64,000 nucleotides of DNA from Streptomyces sp. NBC_00663 (lineage in GTDB: Bacteria > Actinomycetota > Actinomycetes > Streptomycetales > Streptomycetaceae), in the NCBI RefSeq assembly GCF_036226885.1, contig NZ_CP109027.1:930001-994000 (forward strand), given 5' to 3'. How positions within the stretch are numbered: position 1 is the stretch's first letter; the number at the start of each line of letters is the position of its first letter. The notes beneath the pieces were generated by a model. The model was not told the origin of the DNA. It did not search any database and saw only the letters and a program-made list of their open reading frames with translations. This document shows positions 54,218 through 62,798 of the stretch, piece after piece. The translations under genes and the position numbers were made by a program.

Positions 54218-54985
54218 TCAGTCGCCCGGCACCAGCCACGGCTCCTGAGGCAGCGGACTGCCGGTCTCCAGCAGCGACTTGAGGTTGGACAGCACCGCCG
54301 GCCAGCCCTGGGACACATCGCTGAGCGCGCCCTCGTCGGGCAGGTCCTCATGGGTCACGGTGAGGCGGACGATGTCGCCGTGCGGCCGGATATCGAAGGT
54401 GACCCGGGAGTACCGGTCGTCCCGCCCCTCGTCCTCGGGCGCGGCCCAGCTGGTGACGAGGCGGTGGGGGCGGTCGCTCTCCACCACGGTGCCGATGACG
54501 TCGGCGACGCCGGAGCCGTCCGTGCGGACGTGTTCCCAGCGGGAGCCCCGCTTCCAGTCGGAGACATTGCGGTGGCCCCAGTAGGCCGCGGTGAGGTCCG
54601 CGTCGGTGAGCGCGTCCCAGACCTTCTCCGGGGTGCTCCGGATGTAGGTGACGTACACATACGTGGGCTTGTCGGTCATGGCTTCCTCGGCTCGTCGTTT
54701 CACGGCGCCGAGCGCGCTCAGGCGCGGGCGCTCGAACTTGTCGATCCACCGCTCCTGGATCTCATGGAGCGGGACCGGGTTGAGGTAGTGCAGCTTCTCC
54801 CGACCCCGCCGCACCGTGCTGACCAGGTTGGCGGCCTCCAGGACGGACAGATGCTGGGTCACCGACTGGCGCGTCATGGCGATGCGCTCGCACAGCTCCC
54901 CGAGCGTCTGGCCGTTCTGCTCGTGCAGCCGGTCGAGAAGCCGTCTGCGCGTGTCGTCGGCCAGCGCCTTGAAGACCTGGTCCAT
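54218..54985 (-). CDS. ArsR-type HTH fused to an SRPBCC (AHSA1) domain
   Basis: 255 residues. Residues ~1-95 are an ArsR-like winged helix (MDQVFKALADDTRRRLLDRL, RIAMTRQSVTQHLSVLEAANLVSTVRRGREKLHYLNPVPLHEI); no metal-binding Cys pair is seen. Residues ~108-250 are an AHSA1/START-like cavity (YVYVTYIRSTPEKVWDALTDADLTAAYWGHRNVSDW, FDIRPHGDIVRLTVTHEDL, GWPAVLSNLKSLLETG). In most genomes these are two genes; here they are one chain, so the START-like domain may sense a hydrophobic ligand. ATG 54985 is used; an in-frame GTG at 55009 adds 8 residues. A palindromic operator lies upstream. Confidence 0.87.
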   Translation of the reverse strand: MDQVFKALADDTRRRLLDRLHEQNGQTLGELCERIAMTRQSVTQHLSVLEAANLVSTVRRGREKLHYLNPVPLHEIQERWIDKFERPRLSALGAVKRRAEEAMTDKPTYVYVTYIRSTPEKVWDALTDADLTAAYWGHRNVSDWKRGSRWEHVRTDGSGVADVIGTVVESDRPHRLVTSWAAPEDEGRDDRYSRVTFDIRPHGDIVRLTVTHEDLPDEGALSDVSQGWPAVLSNLKSLLETGSPLPQEPWLVPGD

Positions 54986-55019
54986 CCCGGGGTCGCTCTC
55001 TGATCGCACACCCCAAGTT

Positions 55020-55039
55020 ATGCAGGCAATTACCTGCAT
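55020..55039. promoter_or_regulatory. ArsR-type palindromic operator
   Basis: ATGCAGGCAATTACCTGCAT is a 20-bp near-perfect palindrome (7-bp arms plus AATT centre, one mismatch). It lies 34 bp before the ArsR-SRPBCC start and ~125 bp before the divergent secreted-protein gene, in an A/T-richer stretch, as expected for autoregulation by an ArsR-type protein. Confidence 0.75.
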
Positions 55040-55164
55040 GTCAATGGTGACCGATTTGAGCCATATGAGCCATGCGCCTGTTACATGACGTATGGGGGCC
55101 TTTGATGAACGGTCCGTAGCTTCGAACGCGTCGGAACGAACCACCACCGAAGGACACCGAACTG

Positions 55165-55914
55165 ATGCGTGCCCCCCGCACCCTGCGCACCGCCCTCGTC
55201 GCCGCCGGCGTCACCGCCGCCCTCGGCGTCTCCGCGGCAGGAGCCGTCGCCCTCCCGAGCCACGCCGCCGCCGGAACGGCCGTCAGCGCACCGGCCCACC
55301 ACAACACGAAGCGGGTCCACGTCAAGACGGTGAAGCTCGCCGACAAGGTGTCCCGGGCGAAGGTCTACAAGACCGCCAAGCACCACTACCAGGCGGAGAT
55401 CTGGGCCAAGGGCGTGAAGCACGGGACCCTGTACGCCACCGGCAGGACCGCCCACGCCAACCACAACGGCCTCCACGTGTCGCTCACCGCGAACGGCAAG
55501 GTCACCTCCTGGGTCGAGCGGGCCAAGCCGAAGCCCAAGCCGAAGCCGGTGGTCAAGCGCGTCCTCGTCTCCTCCCAGACGCTGGCGGACGGCACCTCGA
55601 CAGCGAAGATCTACAAGCTCACCGGCAGCCACCACCAGGCCGACATCTTCGCCGACGGCAACCGGCTCGACACCCTCGACGCCAACGGCCGCGCGGCGTA
55701 CGGCCAGAACAACGGGCTGCATGTCGCCCTCCAGCCGGACGGCCTGCTGACGTCGTGGGTCGACGAGGCCCCGGACCCCGACCCGACGCCGCTGCCCGAC
55801 GACTCCACCCAGCCGCAGCCCGCCCCGGACGCCTCGGACTCACCGAACACGGCGCCCACCCCGCCGACCGGCGACACCCAGCTCCCGGACATGCCCGCGC
55901 CCCACACCCCCTGA
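55165..55914 (+). CDS. Secreted protein with two ~65-residue internal repeats
   Basis: 249 residues. The Sec-type signal is LRTALVAAGVTAALGVSAAGAVALPSHAAA-like (residues ~7-36). The mature part has two related units: LADKVSRAKVYKTAKHHYQA...NGLHVSLTANGKVTSWV and LADGTSTAKIYKLTGSHHQA...NGLHVALQPDGLLTSWV, joined by a KPKPKPKP linker. A Pro/Asp-rich tail follows (~60 residues). Each unit shows AK(V/I)YK, HHYQA/HHQAD, GL.TL(Y/D)A.GR and NNGLHV. I know no name for the family. It could be a wall- or surface-attached binding protein. Divergent from the ArsR fusion. Confidence 0.85.
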   Translation: MRAPRTLRTALVAAGVTAALGVSAAGAVALPSHAAAGTAVSAPAHHNTKRVHVKTVKLADKVSRAKVYKTAKHHYQAEIWAKGVKHGTLYATGRTAHANHNGLHVSLTANGKVTSWVERAKPKPKPKPVVKRVLVSSQTLADGTSTAKIYKLTGSHHQADIFADGNRLDTLDANGRAAYGQNNGLHVALQPDGLLTSWVDEAPDPDPTPLPDDSTQPQPAPDASDSPNTAPTPPTGDTQLPDMPAPHTP

Positions 55915-55961
55915 CCACCCGGGCCCAGACACAACCGGCGGCCCCACACCCCTTGCCCCCG

Positions 55962-55999
55962 GCGCGCCGCGGAGTCCCCCGAGGGGCTCCGCGGCGCGC
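55962..55999. terminator. Strong bidirectional terminator hairpin
   Basis: GCGCGCCGCGGAG (55962-55974) is perfectly complementary to CTCCGCGGCGCGC (55987-55999), and the stem can extend with TCCC/GGGG to about 17 bp around CCGA. It lies just before the convergent phosphotransferase stop (56002) and ~50 bp after the secreted-protein gene. Confidence 0.9.
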
Positions 56000-56001
56000 T
56001 G

Positions 56002-56739
56002 TCAGCTCAGCCGCGCGCCCAGTTCCCGGCGATGCCGGTCGACCCACTCGTACGCGGCCCGCACCTCTTCCACGGCTCCGCCCTCCCGCAGCCCGACCAT
56101 GGCGGGTTCGCCGCGCTCCGCCCCGGCCTCGATGCCCTTCCAGCACCGGTCCTGCCACCACAGGACCGCCTCCACCAGCCCGCCGCCGTCGGTCAGCCCG
56201 TAGGCGTCCCGGACGAGCCGCATCCGACGCGCGGTCTCGGCCACGTCCGTCACCCCGGGCCCTAGATCCAGGTACTGCCAGCAGACATGCGCCACGTCCT
56301 GCACCCGTTCGCCGGGCGCCGCGAGGTCCCAGTCGATGAAGGCCAGCGGTCGCCATCGGGCGCCCTCGACGGCGTAGACGGTGTTCTTGGGCGCGAGGTC
56401 GTGGTGACAGACGACGTCCTGGTCGCCGGCCAACGGCGTGCCATGGGTGAGGTCGTGGAACTCCCGGACCAGCCGGGCGACCCGGACGAGCGCCGCGTCA
56501 TCACGCGCGGCGGCGCGCTGTTCCGAGGTGACGGCCGCCCGCCCCGCCAGAAAACCGAGCGTCTCCCGGCCCTGCTCGTCCATACCGAGGAACCGCGGCG
56601 CACCCCGCCAGCCCCGCTCCTCGAAGAACGTCAGCAGCTCGCGCGTGTAGGCCGATCCGGCCGACGGGGTGCGGCGCACGGTCGACCCGATCCGCACCGC
56701 GCCGCTGACGGCTCCGCCTCCCAGGTACGTCTCCTCCAC
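56002..56739 (-). CDS. Aminoglycoside phosphotransferase (APH)-family kinase
   Basis: 245 residues. The substrate/catalytic loop is DVVCHHDLAPKNTVY (HxD...N) and the Mg motif LAFIDWDLAAPGERVQDVAHV. The N-terminal lobe (YLGGGAVSGAVRIGSTVRR, RGAPRFLGMDEQGRETLGFL) follows the APH pattern. These kinases modify small molecules; most genomic copies are not proven resistance genes. The GTG at 56739 (VEETYLGGG) is chosen by likeness to relatives; no good ribosome site is visible. Divergent, 45 bp apart, from the small P-loop kinase gene. Confidence 0.82.
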   Translation of the reverse strand: MEETYLGGGAVSGAVRIGSTVRRTPSAGSAYTRELLTFFEERGWRGAPRFLGMDEQGRETLGFLAGRAAVTSEQRAAARDDAALVRVARLVREFHDLTHGTPLAGDQDVVCHHDLAPKNTVYAVEGARWRPLAFIDWDLAAPGERVQDVAHVCWQYLDLGPGVTDVAETARRMRLVRDAYGLTDGGGLVEAVLWWQDRCWKGIEAGAERGEPAMVGLREGGAVEEVRAAYEWVDRHRRELGARLS

Positions 56740-56784
56740 GAAATGCAGTATCCGGCCCTCGGTGCCGCCTGGCACGCTCCCCTC

Positions 56785-57330
56785 ATGGATCACTCCGAGG
56801 TGCTGCTCATCGGCGGACGGGCCGGCGTCGGGAAGACGACCGTGGGCTGGGAGGTGTCGGCGCGGCTGCGGGGCGCGGAGGTCGCGCACGCCGTGATCGA
56901 CGGGGACTTCATGGGGGCGGTGCATCCCGCGCCCGCGGACGATCCGCATCGGGCCCTCGTCGCGGAGCGCAACCTCACCGCGGTATGGGCGAATTACGCC
57001 AGGCTCGGGTGTCGGCGGCTCGTCTACACCAACACCGTGTCCGTGCTCGACGAGGCGACCGGCATGTGGCGGCGGGTCATGGGGGACGACGTACGGATCG
57101 TACGGGTCCTGCTCACCGCCACCGACGAGACCGCCGGACAGCGGCTGGCCGGGCGGGAGTTGGGGTCCGAGTTGGAGCAAGAGCTGCTCGGCAGCGCGCG
57201 CAAGGCGCGGTTGCTGGACGAGCGTGCGCCCGCCGACACCTTGCGGGTGGTGACCGACGGGCGCACGGTGATCGACATCGCGGCCGAGGTGGTGGCCTCG
57301 ACCGGATGGGCCGGTGCCAAGGTCAGCTGA
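56785..57330 (+). CDS. Small P-loop kinase (AAA_33 / gluconate-kinase-like)
   Basis: 181 residues. Walker A is [19 protein letters not shown], then [11 protein letters not shown] (substrate/Asp) and [27 protein letters not shown] (a lid with Arg). It resembles nucleoside or sugar kinases of unknown specificity. The ATG at 56785 is followed by [11 protein letters not shown]. Its 3' end overlaps the convergent secreted-protein gene by 8 bp. Confidence 0.83.
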   Translation: MDHSEVLLIGGRAGVGKTTVGWEVSARLRGAEVAHAVIDGDFMGAVHPAPADDPHRALVAERNLTAVWANYARLGCRRLVYTNTVSVLDEATGMWRRVMGDDVRIVRVLLTATDETAGQRLAGRELGSELEQELLGSARKARLLDERAPADTLRVVTDGRTVIDIAAEVVASTGWAGAKVS

Positions 57331-58762
57331 CGTTGAGCGCCGTGTCGTCGATGACGAACGACGTCTGGAGCGTGGAGCCCTCCGTGCCGGTGAACTTGAG
57401 GGTCACGGTCTGGCCCGCGTAGCTCGCCAGGCTGAGGCTGCGCTGGGTGTAGCCGCTCGCGGCGTTGAGGTTGGAGTAGGTGGCCAGGGTGCCGAGGACC
57501 GTGCCCGAGCTGTTGAGGACCTGCACCTTGAGGGTGTCGTAGGCGGTGCTGGTGGTGGTCTCGGCGGTGTCGACGTGCAGAGCGAAGCTGAGCGTGGCGG
57601 TGGTGCAGGCCGAGGGGATGGTCACCGACTGCGCGAGCGTGTCGGTGTGCGCGGAGCCGTAGCCGTCCAGCCAGGCGTAGTACGCACCCGAACGGGCGGA
57701 CTGACTGCTGGAGTTGGTGATCACGCCGCTGCTGGCGCTCCAGGTGGTGTTGCCCGACTCGAAGCCGTTGTTGCCCAGGAGTTGGGCCGCGGTGCAGGTG
57801 GAGCCGCCGCCACCGCCGCTGCTTCCGCCGGTGAGCCATTCGGTGGCGTTGAGGGCGAGGGCGGCGTTGGTGGCGCCGGAGTCGTTCCAGCCGTCGTAGA
57901 GCGTGTTGCCCGACTGGCCCGTGCCGTCGTCAATGGGTGAACTGTCTCCCCAGAACGCGACCCGGCCGCTGCCGAAGGTGCTGGTGGCGAAGAACGCGCC
58001 GGTGTTGCCGGAGTAACCGGTGCGGTAGAGCAGGCCCTTGACCGACGCGTTGTCCGCGGGCTTGAGCGTGGCCGTCGTACCGCTCGCGATCAGGCTCTTG
58101 GTGACCGTGCCGAAGGAGCCGTGCAGCACCGCGCTGCTGCTGTCGCTGATCGCACTCGGGTAGTCGGAGCTGATGCTCAGCGAGTCGATGGAGAAACCGA
58201 ACGGGTCGGTGGAGTCGACGCTGTTGTTCGTCATCAGGTCGTTGAGGATCTCGACCGCGTCCTCACCGTCGTTGTTGCGGTCGGCACCGGTGTGGTCGGA
58301 GATCATGAACAGCCCGCCGCCGTTCTTCACGAAGTTCATGATCGCCGTCTTCTCGGCAGTCGTGAACAGCGTGTTGGGCTCCGGCAGGACGAGCGTGTCG
58401 AAGTTCGCCAGATCCTGGGCGCCGGAACCGCCGTAGGTGAGGCTGGAGCCGGACGGCAGTGTCTTCAGGCTGTAGTCGCCGCTCTTCTGAAGGGCGACAC
58501 CCCAGGACGACAGGGCGCCGGTCCAGTCGGTCTCGGAGGACGGTGAGGAGTCCTGGCCCAGCGGGTCGGGCTGGCTGGTGGAGACGATCCAGTCGGCGTT
58601 GCCGGCCGTCTCGGCGTGGGCGTTGTCGAACAGGACCCGGTGGGGGGTGGCCGCGGCGGCCGGGGTCACGGTGGCCGCCTGGACGGCGGCGCCCGTGGCC
58701 AGCAGGCCGAACACGGTGACAGCGGTGGTGAGTCTGTGGCGTGATCTGGGCAGCTGGGGCAT
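57323..58762 (-). CDS. Secreted two-domain protein: ThuA/DUF4350-like domain plus C-terminal jelly-roll
   Basis: 479 residues. Signal peptide [20 protein letters not shown]. Residues ~35-330 look like a glutamine-amidotransferase-like (ThuA/GldG-type) fold: [72 protein letters not shown] and [21 protein letters not shown] Gly-rich linker leads to a ~135-residue beta domain ([56 protein letters not shown]) seen at the end of many Streptomyces secreted enzymes. ATG at 58762. Substrate unknown. Confidence 0.85.
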   Translation of the reverse strand: MPQLPRSRHRLTTAVTVFGLLATGAAVQAATVTPAAAATPHRVLFDNAHAETAGNADWIVSTSQPDPLGQDSSPSSETDWTGALSSWGVALQKSGDYSLKTLPSGSSLTYGGSGAQDLANFDTLVLPEPNTLFTTAEKTAIMNFVKNGGGLFMISDHTGADRNNDGEDAVEILNDLMTNNSVDSTDPFGFSIDSLSISSDYPSAISDSSSAVLHGSFGTVTKSLIASGTTATLKPADNASVKGLLYRTGYSGNTGAFFATSTFGSGRVAFWGDSSPIDDGTGQSGNTLYDGWNDSGATNAALALNATEWLTGGSSGGGGGSTCTAAQLLGNNGFESGNTTWSASSGVITNSSSQSARSGAYYAWLDGYGSAHTDTLAQSVTIPSACTTATLSFALHVDTAETTTSTAYDTLKVQVLNSSGTVLGTLATYSNLNAASGYTQRSLSLASYAGQTVTLKFTGTEGSTLQTSFVIDDTALNVS

Positions 58763-58831
58763 CCGGCTTACCTCCGTGTGGGGTTGGGGCAGAAGCGGGT
58801 GCGGGGCCATGGCTACACGCGTAGACGCAGG

Positions 58832-58855
58832 GCAGTTCTGCGCGCGTAGAACTGC
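58832..58855. promoter_or_regulatory. 24-bp palindrome upstream of the large secreted protein
   Basis: GCAGTTCT-gCGCGCGt-AGAACTGC: perfect 8-bp arms and a CGCGCG core. A related CGCGTAGA also lies at 58818-58825. It lies 70 bp before the start at 58762, in the position of an operator. No regulator gene is adjacent. Confidence 0.6.
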
Positions 58856-59042
58856 GGCCGCACGACTGACCTGCGACCGTCGAATTGAAAGGTACATGGC
58901 AGCCATGACACTGAACAGACGTCCCTTCGAACACTGGGCCAACGCTTGACTCGGCGTTGGCCGTTGGTTGAAACGGCACGGACTGTCCCCGGCTCCCGGG
59001 GGCATTCGAACGAGTGCGGGGGCCTTGAGAGGAGGGGCTGAG

Positions 59043-59306
59043 ATGGAGATCTCAGGAATCATCAGCGCCATAGTGATCGGCATCGTCATCGGCATATTGG
59101 GCCGGCTCGTGATCCCGGGCCGGCAGCGCATCGGCATCCTGCTGACCATCCTCGTCGGCATCGTGGCCGCACTGCTCGGCTCGGCGATCGCGGCGGGGCT
59201 GGACGTGGCCGACACCAACGGCGTGGACTGGATCGAGTGGCTCATCCAGATCGGCCTCGCCGCGGTCGGCGTCGCCGCCCTGGACCGGACGAGGGCCCGC
59301 CACTGA
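59043..59306 (+). CDS. GlsB/YeaQ/YmgE-family small membrane protein
   Basis: 87 residues with three membrane segments: [48 protein letters not shown] and [17 protein letters not shown]. The first carries the family's short loop [11 protein letters not shown]. These stress-induced inner-membrane proteins are annotated as transglycosylase-associated, but no enzymatic role is established. The ATG lies after GGAGGGG. Upstream, 58763-59042 has the promoters of this and the divergent secreted-protein gene. Confidence 0.85.
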   Translation: MEISGIISAIVIGIVIGILGRLVIPGRQRIGILLTILVGIVAALLGSAIAAGLDVADTNGVDWIEWLIQIGLAAVGVAALDRTRARH

Positions 59307-59461
59307 CCGGAGGCGAACGGTCGATAACTCGTTGCGGACACGATCGGGCGGCAGCTAGCTTCGGCTGGCTCGCCGCCCGAGCCGGACGCGGACCAAAGTC
59401 CGTCGTCCCGCGTAGGGCTCAGGCGGGCTCGCCGCCCGAACCCGACCGTGACGGAGTTCCG

Positions 59462-60334
59462 TTGACCCTGCGTATCGTCCCGCTGACCGACCCCGCCTCC
59501 GGTCCGTCGAGCCGCCGTCTGGCCTGGCTCGCCTCCGCCGCAGACGGGGCACCGGTCGGATCCGCCTTCCTGCGGCTGTTCACCAAGGAGGGCCAGGAGC
59601 ACCTCGCGGAGCTGGAGATCGCCGTGCACCCCACCGAGCGACGACAGGGTGTCGGCACCCGGCTGCTGGACGCCGCGGTCGCCGCAGCCCGGGACGAGGG
59701 GCGACGATCAGTGATCGCCCAGGCCGAACAGGGCTCCGCCGCCGACGAGTTCCTCGCCGCGCGGGACTTTCGCCGGGTGCTGGCTCTCACGTACGCCAGG
59801 CTCACGCTCAAGGACGTCGACCCCGCCGCCATCGCCGAACCGCCGCGTCCCGGCTATGAGCTGACCGAGTGGGACGGCACCGTCCCCGCCGAACTGGCCC
59901 AGTCCTACGCCGACTCACGCCGGGCCATGGACGACATGCCCATGGAGGGCACCGACTACGGCACGGTCGTCTGGGACGTGGAGCGCGTGGTCGCCGCCGC
60001 CGAGGCCGTCGCGCGGCGCGGGGATCTGCTGCACACCGTCGCCGCGGTGGACACCACGGACGGAACGATCGTCGGCTTCTCCGAGCTGGTCGTGCCGGGC
60101 GACGGGCTCGGGGACGGCCAGCACTACGGGACGGCCGTCCTGCCGGAGCACCGGGGCCGCGGACTGGCCCGCTGGATGAAGTCGGCGTCCGTCCGCCGGG
60201 CCCGGGAGCGGCACCCGGATCTCGCCGGGCTGCTCACGGACACCGCGGACAGCAACGCACCCATGCTCGCCGTCAACGCGGCCCTCGGGTACGTGCCCAC
60301 GCACCAGGCGGTGGAGTACCAGCTGGACCTCTGA
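59462..60334 (+). CDS. Tandem GNAT acetyltransferase
   Basis: 290 residues with two GNAT modules. The first has [26 protein letters not shown] (motif A, QGVGT) and the second [24 protein letters not shown] (RGRGLA) and [27 protein letters not shown]. Such tandem forms include mycothiol synthase-like and antibiotic-modifying enzymes; the acceptor is unknown. The start is TTG at 59462, 7 bases after GGAG. It converges with the epimerase gene, whose stop codon begins one base past this stop. Confidence 0.87.
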   Translation: MTLRIVPLTDPASGPSSRRLAWLASAADGAPVGSAFLRLFTKEGQEHLAELEIAVHPTERRQGVGTRLLDAAVAAARDEGRRSVIAQAEQGSAADEFLAARDFRRVLALTYARLTLKDVDPAAIAEPPRPGYELTEWDGTVPAELAQSYADSRRAMDDMPMEGTDYGTVVWDVERVVAAAEAVARRGDLLHTVAAVDTTDGTIVGFSELVVPGDGLGDGQHYGTAVLPEHRGRGLARWMKSASVRRARERHPDLAGLLTDTADSNAPMLAVNAALGYVPTHQAVEYQLDL

Positions 60335-60335
60335 G

Positions 60336-61274
60336 TCAGCGCCGGCCCGCCCGCAGCGCGGCGAGACCCTCACGGGCCGACGGGTACACCGGCGTCCAGC
60401 CCAGCTCCCGCTCAGCCTTCGCGATGGACACCCGCAGCGTCGACGCCATGATGGCGTGCGCGTACGACATCGGCCGCATCATCCACAGCGGTACGTTCAT
60501 CGGCTTCGGCACCCCGAACTCCTCGGCCACGGCGAGGAGATGGGCCCGGAACCCGAGAGGCGTGCGGTCGGCGACGTTGTACGCCTGGCCGGGCCGGCCG
60601 TGCTCGACGGCGGCGACCATCGCACGGCCCGCGTCGCCCAGCTCGATCCAGGGCACGACGTGACCGTGGTCCGCGGGGGCGGGCAGTTGCCGCTTGCGCA
60701 GCATGGGCAGCAGGTTCTCGGTGCCGCCGGGGCCGTAGAACGCGCCGTAGCGCAGAGCCACGCCCTCGAGACCGGGGGCCTCGAAGGTCAGTTGCTCCTT
60801 GGTGCGCATGCCGGCGAGGTGCCGCTCGAACTCCGCGTTCGCGCCGCGCGGTCCGAAGGTGTCGTCCTCGGTGAGCTCCCGGTCGCCGTGGTCGCCGTAG
60901 CCGTAGCCGAAGACCATCGACTCCGCGACGAAGCGGCGGGCGCCGGTCGCCTGTGCGGCCTCGATCAGATGGGCGGTGCCCTCGATGCGCAGGGCGTTGG
61001 TGGCGTACATGTCGCGGTGCCGCAGGGGCGCCTTGCTCAGGGCCGTCACCGCGTGGATCACCGTGTCGAAGTGCTGGCCGTCGACGGCGCGGAGCACGGC
61101 GTCGCGGTCCATGAGGTCGGCCCGCACCCCGTTGTCCCGGCCGCGGCCGAGCCCGGTGACCTTGTGGCCCGCCTCGGTGAGCGCGTGGGTGATGTGCCGG
61201 CCGAGGACGCCGCTCGCGCCCGCGAGGAGGATGCTCTGGCTCCGGCCTCTGTCGTTGCTCTGGTTCGTCGTCAT
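60336..61274 (-). CDS. NAD-dependent epimerase/dehydratase (extended SDR)
   Basis: 312 residues. Cofactor motif ILLAGASGVLGRHITHALTEAGHKV (GASGVLG), HFDTVIHAVTALSK, RRFVAESMVFGYGYGDHGD (catalytic Tyr probably FGYGYG), and GVALRYGAFYGPGGTENLL. It is a sugar-nucleotide or small-molecule SDR of unknown substrate. The ATG at 61274 lies 57 bp from the divergently oriented upstream end of the tandem-GNAT gene at 61332. Confidence 0.88.
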   Translation of the reverse strand: MTTNQSNDRGRSQSILLAGASGVLGRHITHALTEAGHKVTGLGRGRDNGVRADLMDRDAVLRAVDGQHFDTVIHAVTALSKAPLRHRDMYATNALRIEGTAHLIEAAQATGARRFVAESMVFGYGYGDHGDRELTEDDTFGPRGANAEFERHLAGMRTKEQLTFEAPGLEGVALRYGAFYGPGGTENLLPMLRKRQLPAPADHGHVVPWIELGDAGRAMVAAVEHGRPGQAYNVADRTPLGFRAHLLAVAEEFGVPKPMNVPLWMMRPMSYAHAIMASTLRVSIAKAERELGWTPVYPSAREGLAALRAGRR

Positions 61275-61331
61275 GTCTGTGCGACGGATCGGGCGGACGC
61301 GGATGTGACATCCCTGCCCATGTGCGCTACG

Positions 61332-62108
61332 TCACGGCGTGTAGAGGTACGGCGTGGTGGTCGTCAGGGGCTCGAAGCCGAGGCGCTCCAGGATGGGGCG
61401 GCTGGTGCTCATGGCGTCGACCTGGAGGTAGCGGTAGCCGCGCTCCGCGGCCTCGCGGGCCCGTACGGCGACCAGGGCACGGTAGATGCCGCGCCCGCGC
61501 CAGGCCTCGACGGTGCCGCCGCCCCACAGCCCGGCGAACCGGGTGCCGGGCACCAGCTCCATCCGGGCGGCGCTGACGGGCGTGTCCCCGGCCAGGGCGA
61601 CGACGGCGACCACGGTCTCGGGGTCGGCGGTGAGCTGGGCGAGCAGCTGGTGGCGCAGCCGGGTGCTGTCGGTGCCGAAGGCGGCCTCGTGCACATCGGC
61701 CACGAGGTCGACGCCGGGCCGGTCGGTGACCGGCAGGATCCGGATGCCCTCGGGCGGCTCGGCGTCCAGGGTGAGGTCGTTGACCTCGCCGATCATCAGG
61801 GTCTCCTCGGGCTGCGCGGTGAACCCGGCCGTGCGGAGCCGCTGTCCGAGGTCCACGGGCAGGTCGTGTCCGTAGAGCTTCCACTCGAACTCGTGCCCGA
61901 GTCCGGAGAAGTAGGCGATCTGCTCGGCGATGGCCGCGTCGGCGCCGCTGTCGTCGAGATCGGACCAGACCACGCCGTTCCAGCCCTGCGCGGTGGAGAC
62001 CTGCCGGACCACCTTGCCGGTCCGCTCGATCCGGGACTCCGGGCTGTCCGGCTGTGCGCCCTCGCGCATGTCCCGGTCGTACAGGGCGAGCACCGCGGCA
62101 TGATCCAT
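61332..62108 (-). CDS. Two-module GNAT acetyltransferase
   Basis: 258 residues. The C-terminal module has WGGGTVEAWRGRGIYRALVAVRAREAAERGYRYLQVDAM (motif A, RGRGIY) and ILERLGFEPLTTTTPYLYTP. The N-terminal half (VLALYDRDMREGAQP, YFSGLGHEFEWKLYGHDLPVDLGQRLRTAGF) is a degenerate GNAT lobe. The acceptor is unknown. ATG at 62108, opposite to the deaminase gene 101 bp away. Confidence 0.87.
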   Translation of the reverse strand: MDHAAVLALYDRDMREGAQPDSPESRIERTGKVVRQVSTAQGWNGVVWSDLDDSGADAAIAEQIAYFSGLGHEFEWKLYGHDLPVDLGQRLRTAGFTAQPEETLMIGEVNDLTLDAEPPEGIRILPVTDRPGVDLVADVHEAAFGTDSTRLRHQLLAQLTADPETVVAVVALAGDTPVSAARMELVPGTRFAGLWGGGTVEAWRGRGIYRALVAVRAREAAERGYRYLQVDAMSTSRPILERLGFEPLTTTTPYLYTP

Positions 62109-62209
62109 GGGTTCACTCCAGCACCAGGAAGCACCCGGGGCAACACCTTTACGGGCCATGATGGTCCGGGTGCATCGCTGGGACGCCGGGTCGAGGAGGG
62201 CCGTACGCC

Positions 62210-62689
62210 ATGGTCGTGAAGGACGGGGAGCTGTCGTATCTGCGCCGCTGCGTGGAGCTGGCCGCACAGGCACTGGAGGCCGGGGACGAGCCGTTCGGTT
62301 CGGTCCTGGTGGGCGGGGACGGCACAGTGCTCGCCGAGGACCACAACCGGGTGGCCTCCGGGGACCGCACCCGGCATCCCGAGTTCGAGCTGGCGCGCTG
62401 GTCCGCGGCCCGTATGACGCCCGAGGAGCGGGCGGCGGCGACCGTGTACACCTCCGGCGAGCACTGTCCGATGTGCGCGGCAGCGCACGCCTGGGTGGGC
62501 CTCGGCCGCATCGTGTACGTGGTCTCGTCCGAGCAACTGGTGGGCTGGCTGACGGAGTTGGGCGTGCCCTCGGCACCGGTGCGGGCCCTGCCGGTGCGGG
62601 AGGTGGCGCCGGACGTCGTCGTGGACGGGCCGGTGCCGGAGCTCGCGGAGGAGGTGCACGCGCTGCACCGCCGCTTCCACCGGCGGTGA
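62210..62689 (+). CDS. Cytidine/deoxycytidylate-deaminase-fold protein (guanine deaminase/TadA-like)
   Basis: 159 residues with the zinc deaminase fold. YLRRCVELAAQALEAGDEPFGSVLV is the usual opening; the zinc His-x-Glu is HPEFE instead of HAE, and the Cys pair is EHCPMCAAAHAW instead of PCxMC with PCPMC. Both Cys and the Glu are kept, so activity is plausible. The HPE form occurs in a nucleoside/guanine deaminase subgroup. The ATG has GGAGGG upstream. Confidence 0.85.
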   Translation: MVVKDGELSYLRRCVELAAQALEAGDEPFGSVLVGGDGTVLAEDHNRVASGDRTRHPEFELARWSAARMTPEERAAATVYTSGEHCPMCAAAHAWVGLGRIVYVVSSEQLVGWLTELGVPSAPVRALPVREVAPDVVVDGPVPELAEEVHALHRRFHRR

Positions 62690-62798
62690 CGCCCCGTGGC
62701 CTCGGGATGCGCCCGTACGGGTGGGATGCCTACGATCGGAAAGGATCCCGGACCAGGTAGGACGGCCCGGTCTCCTCCACAGGGGGAGGCGCTTGCCT

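Noticed and set aside
56287..56784. N-terminal extension of the small P-loop kinase frame to 56287
   Set aside because: The upstream part is antisense to the phosphotransferase gene; homology and Walker A begin right after the ATG at 56785.
58897..58950. 17-codon frame ([17 protein letters not shown])
   Set aside because: Too short, no conserved leader motif, and it lies in the promoter region of the divergent genes.
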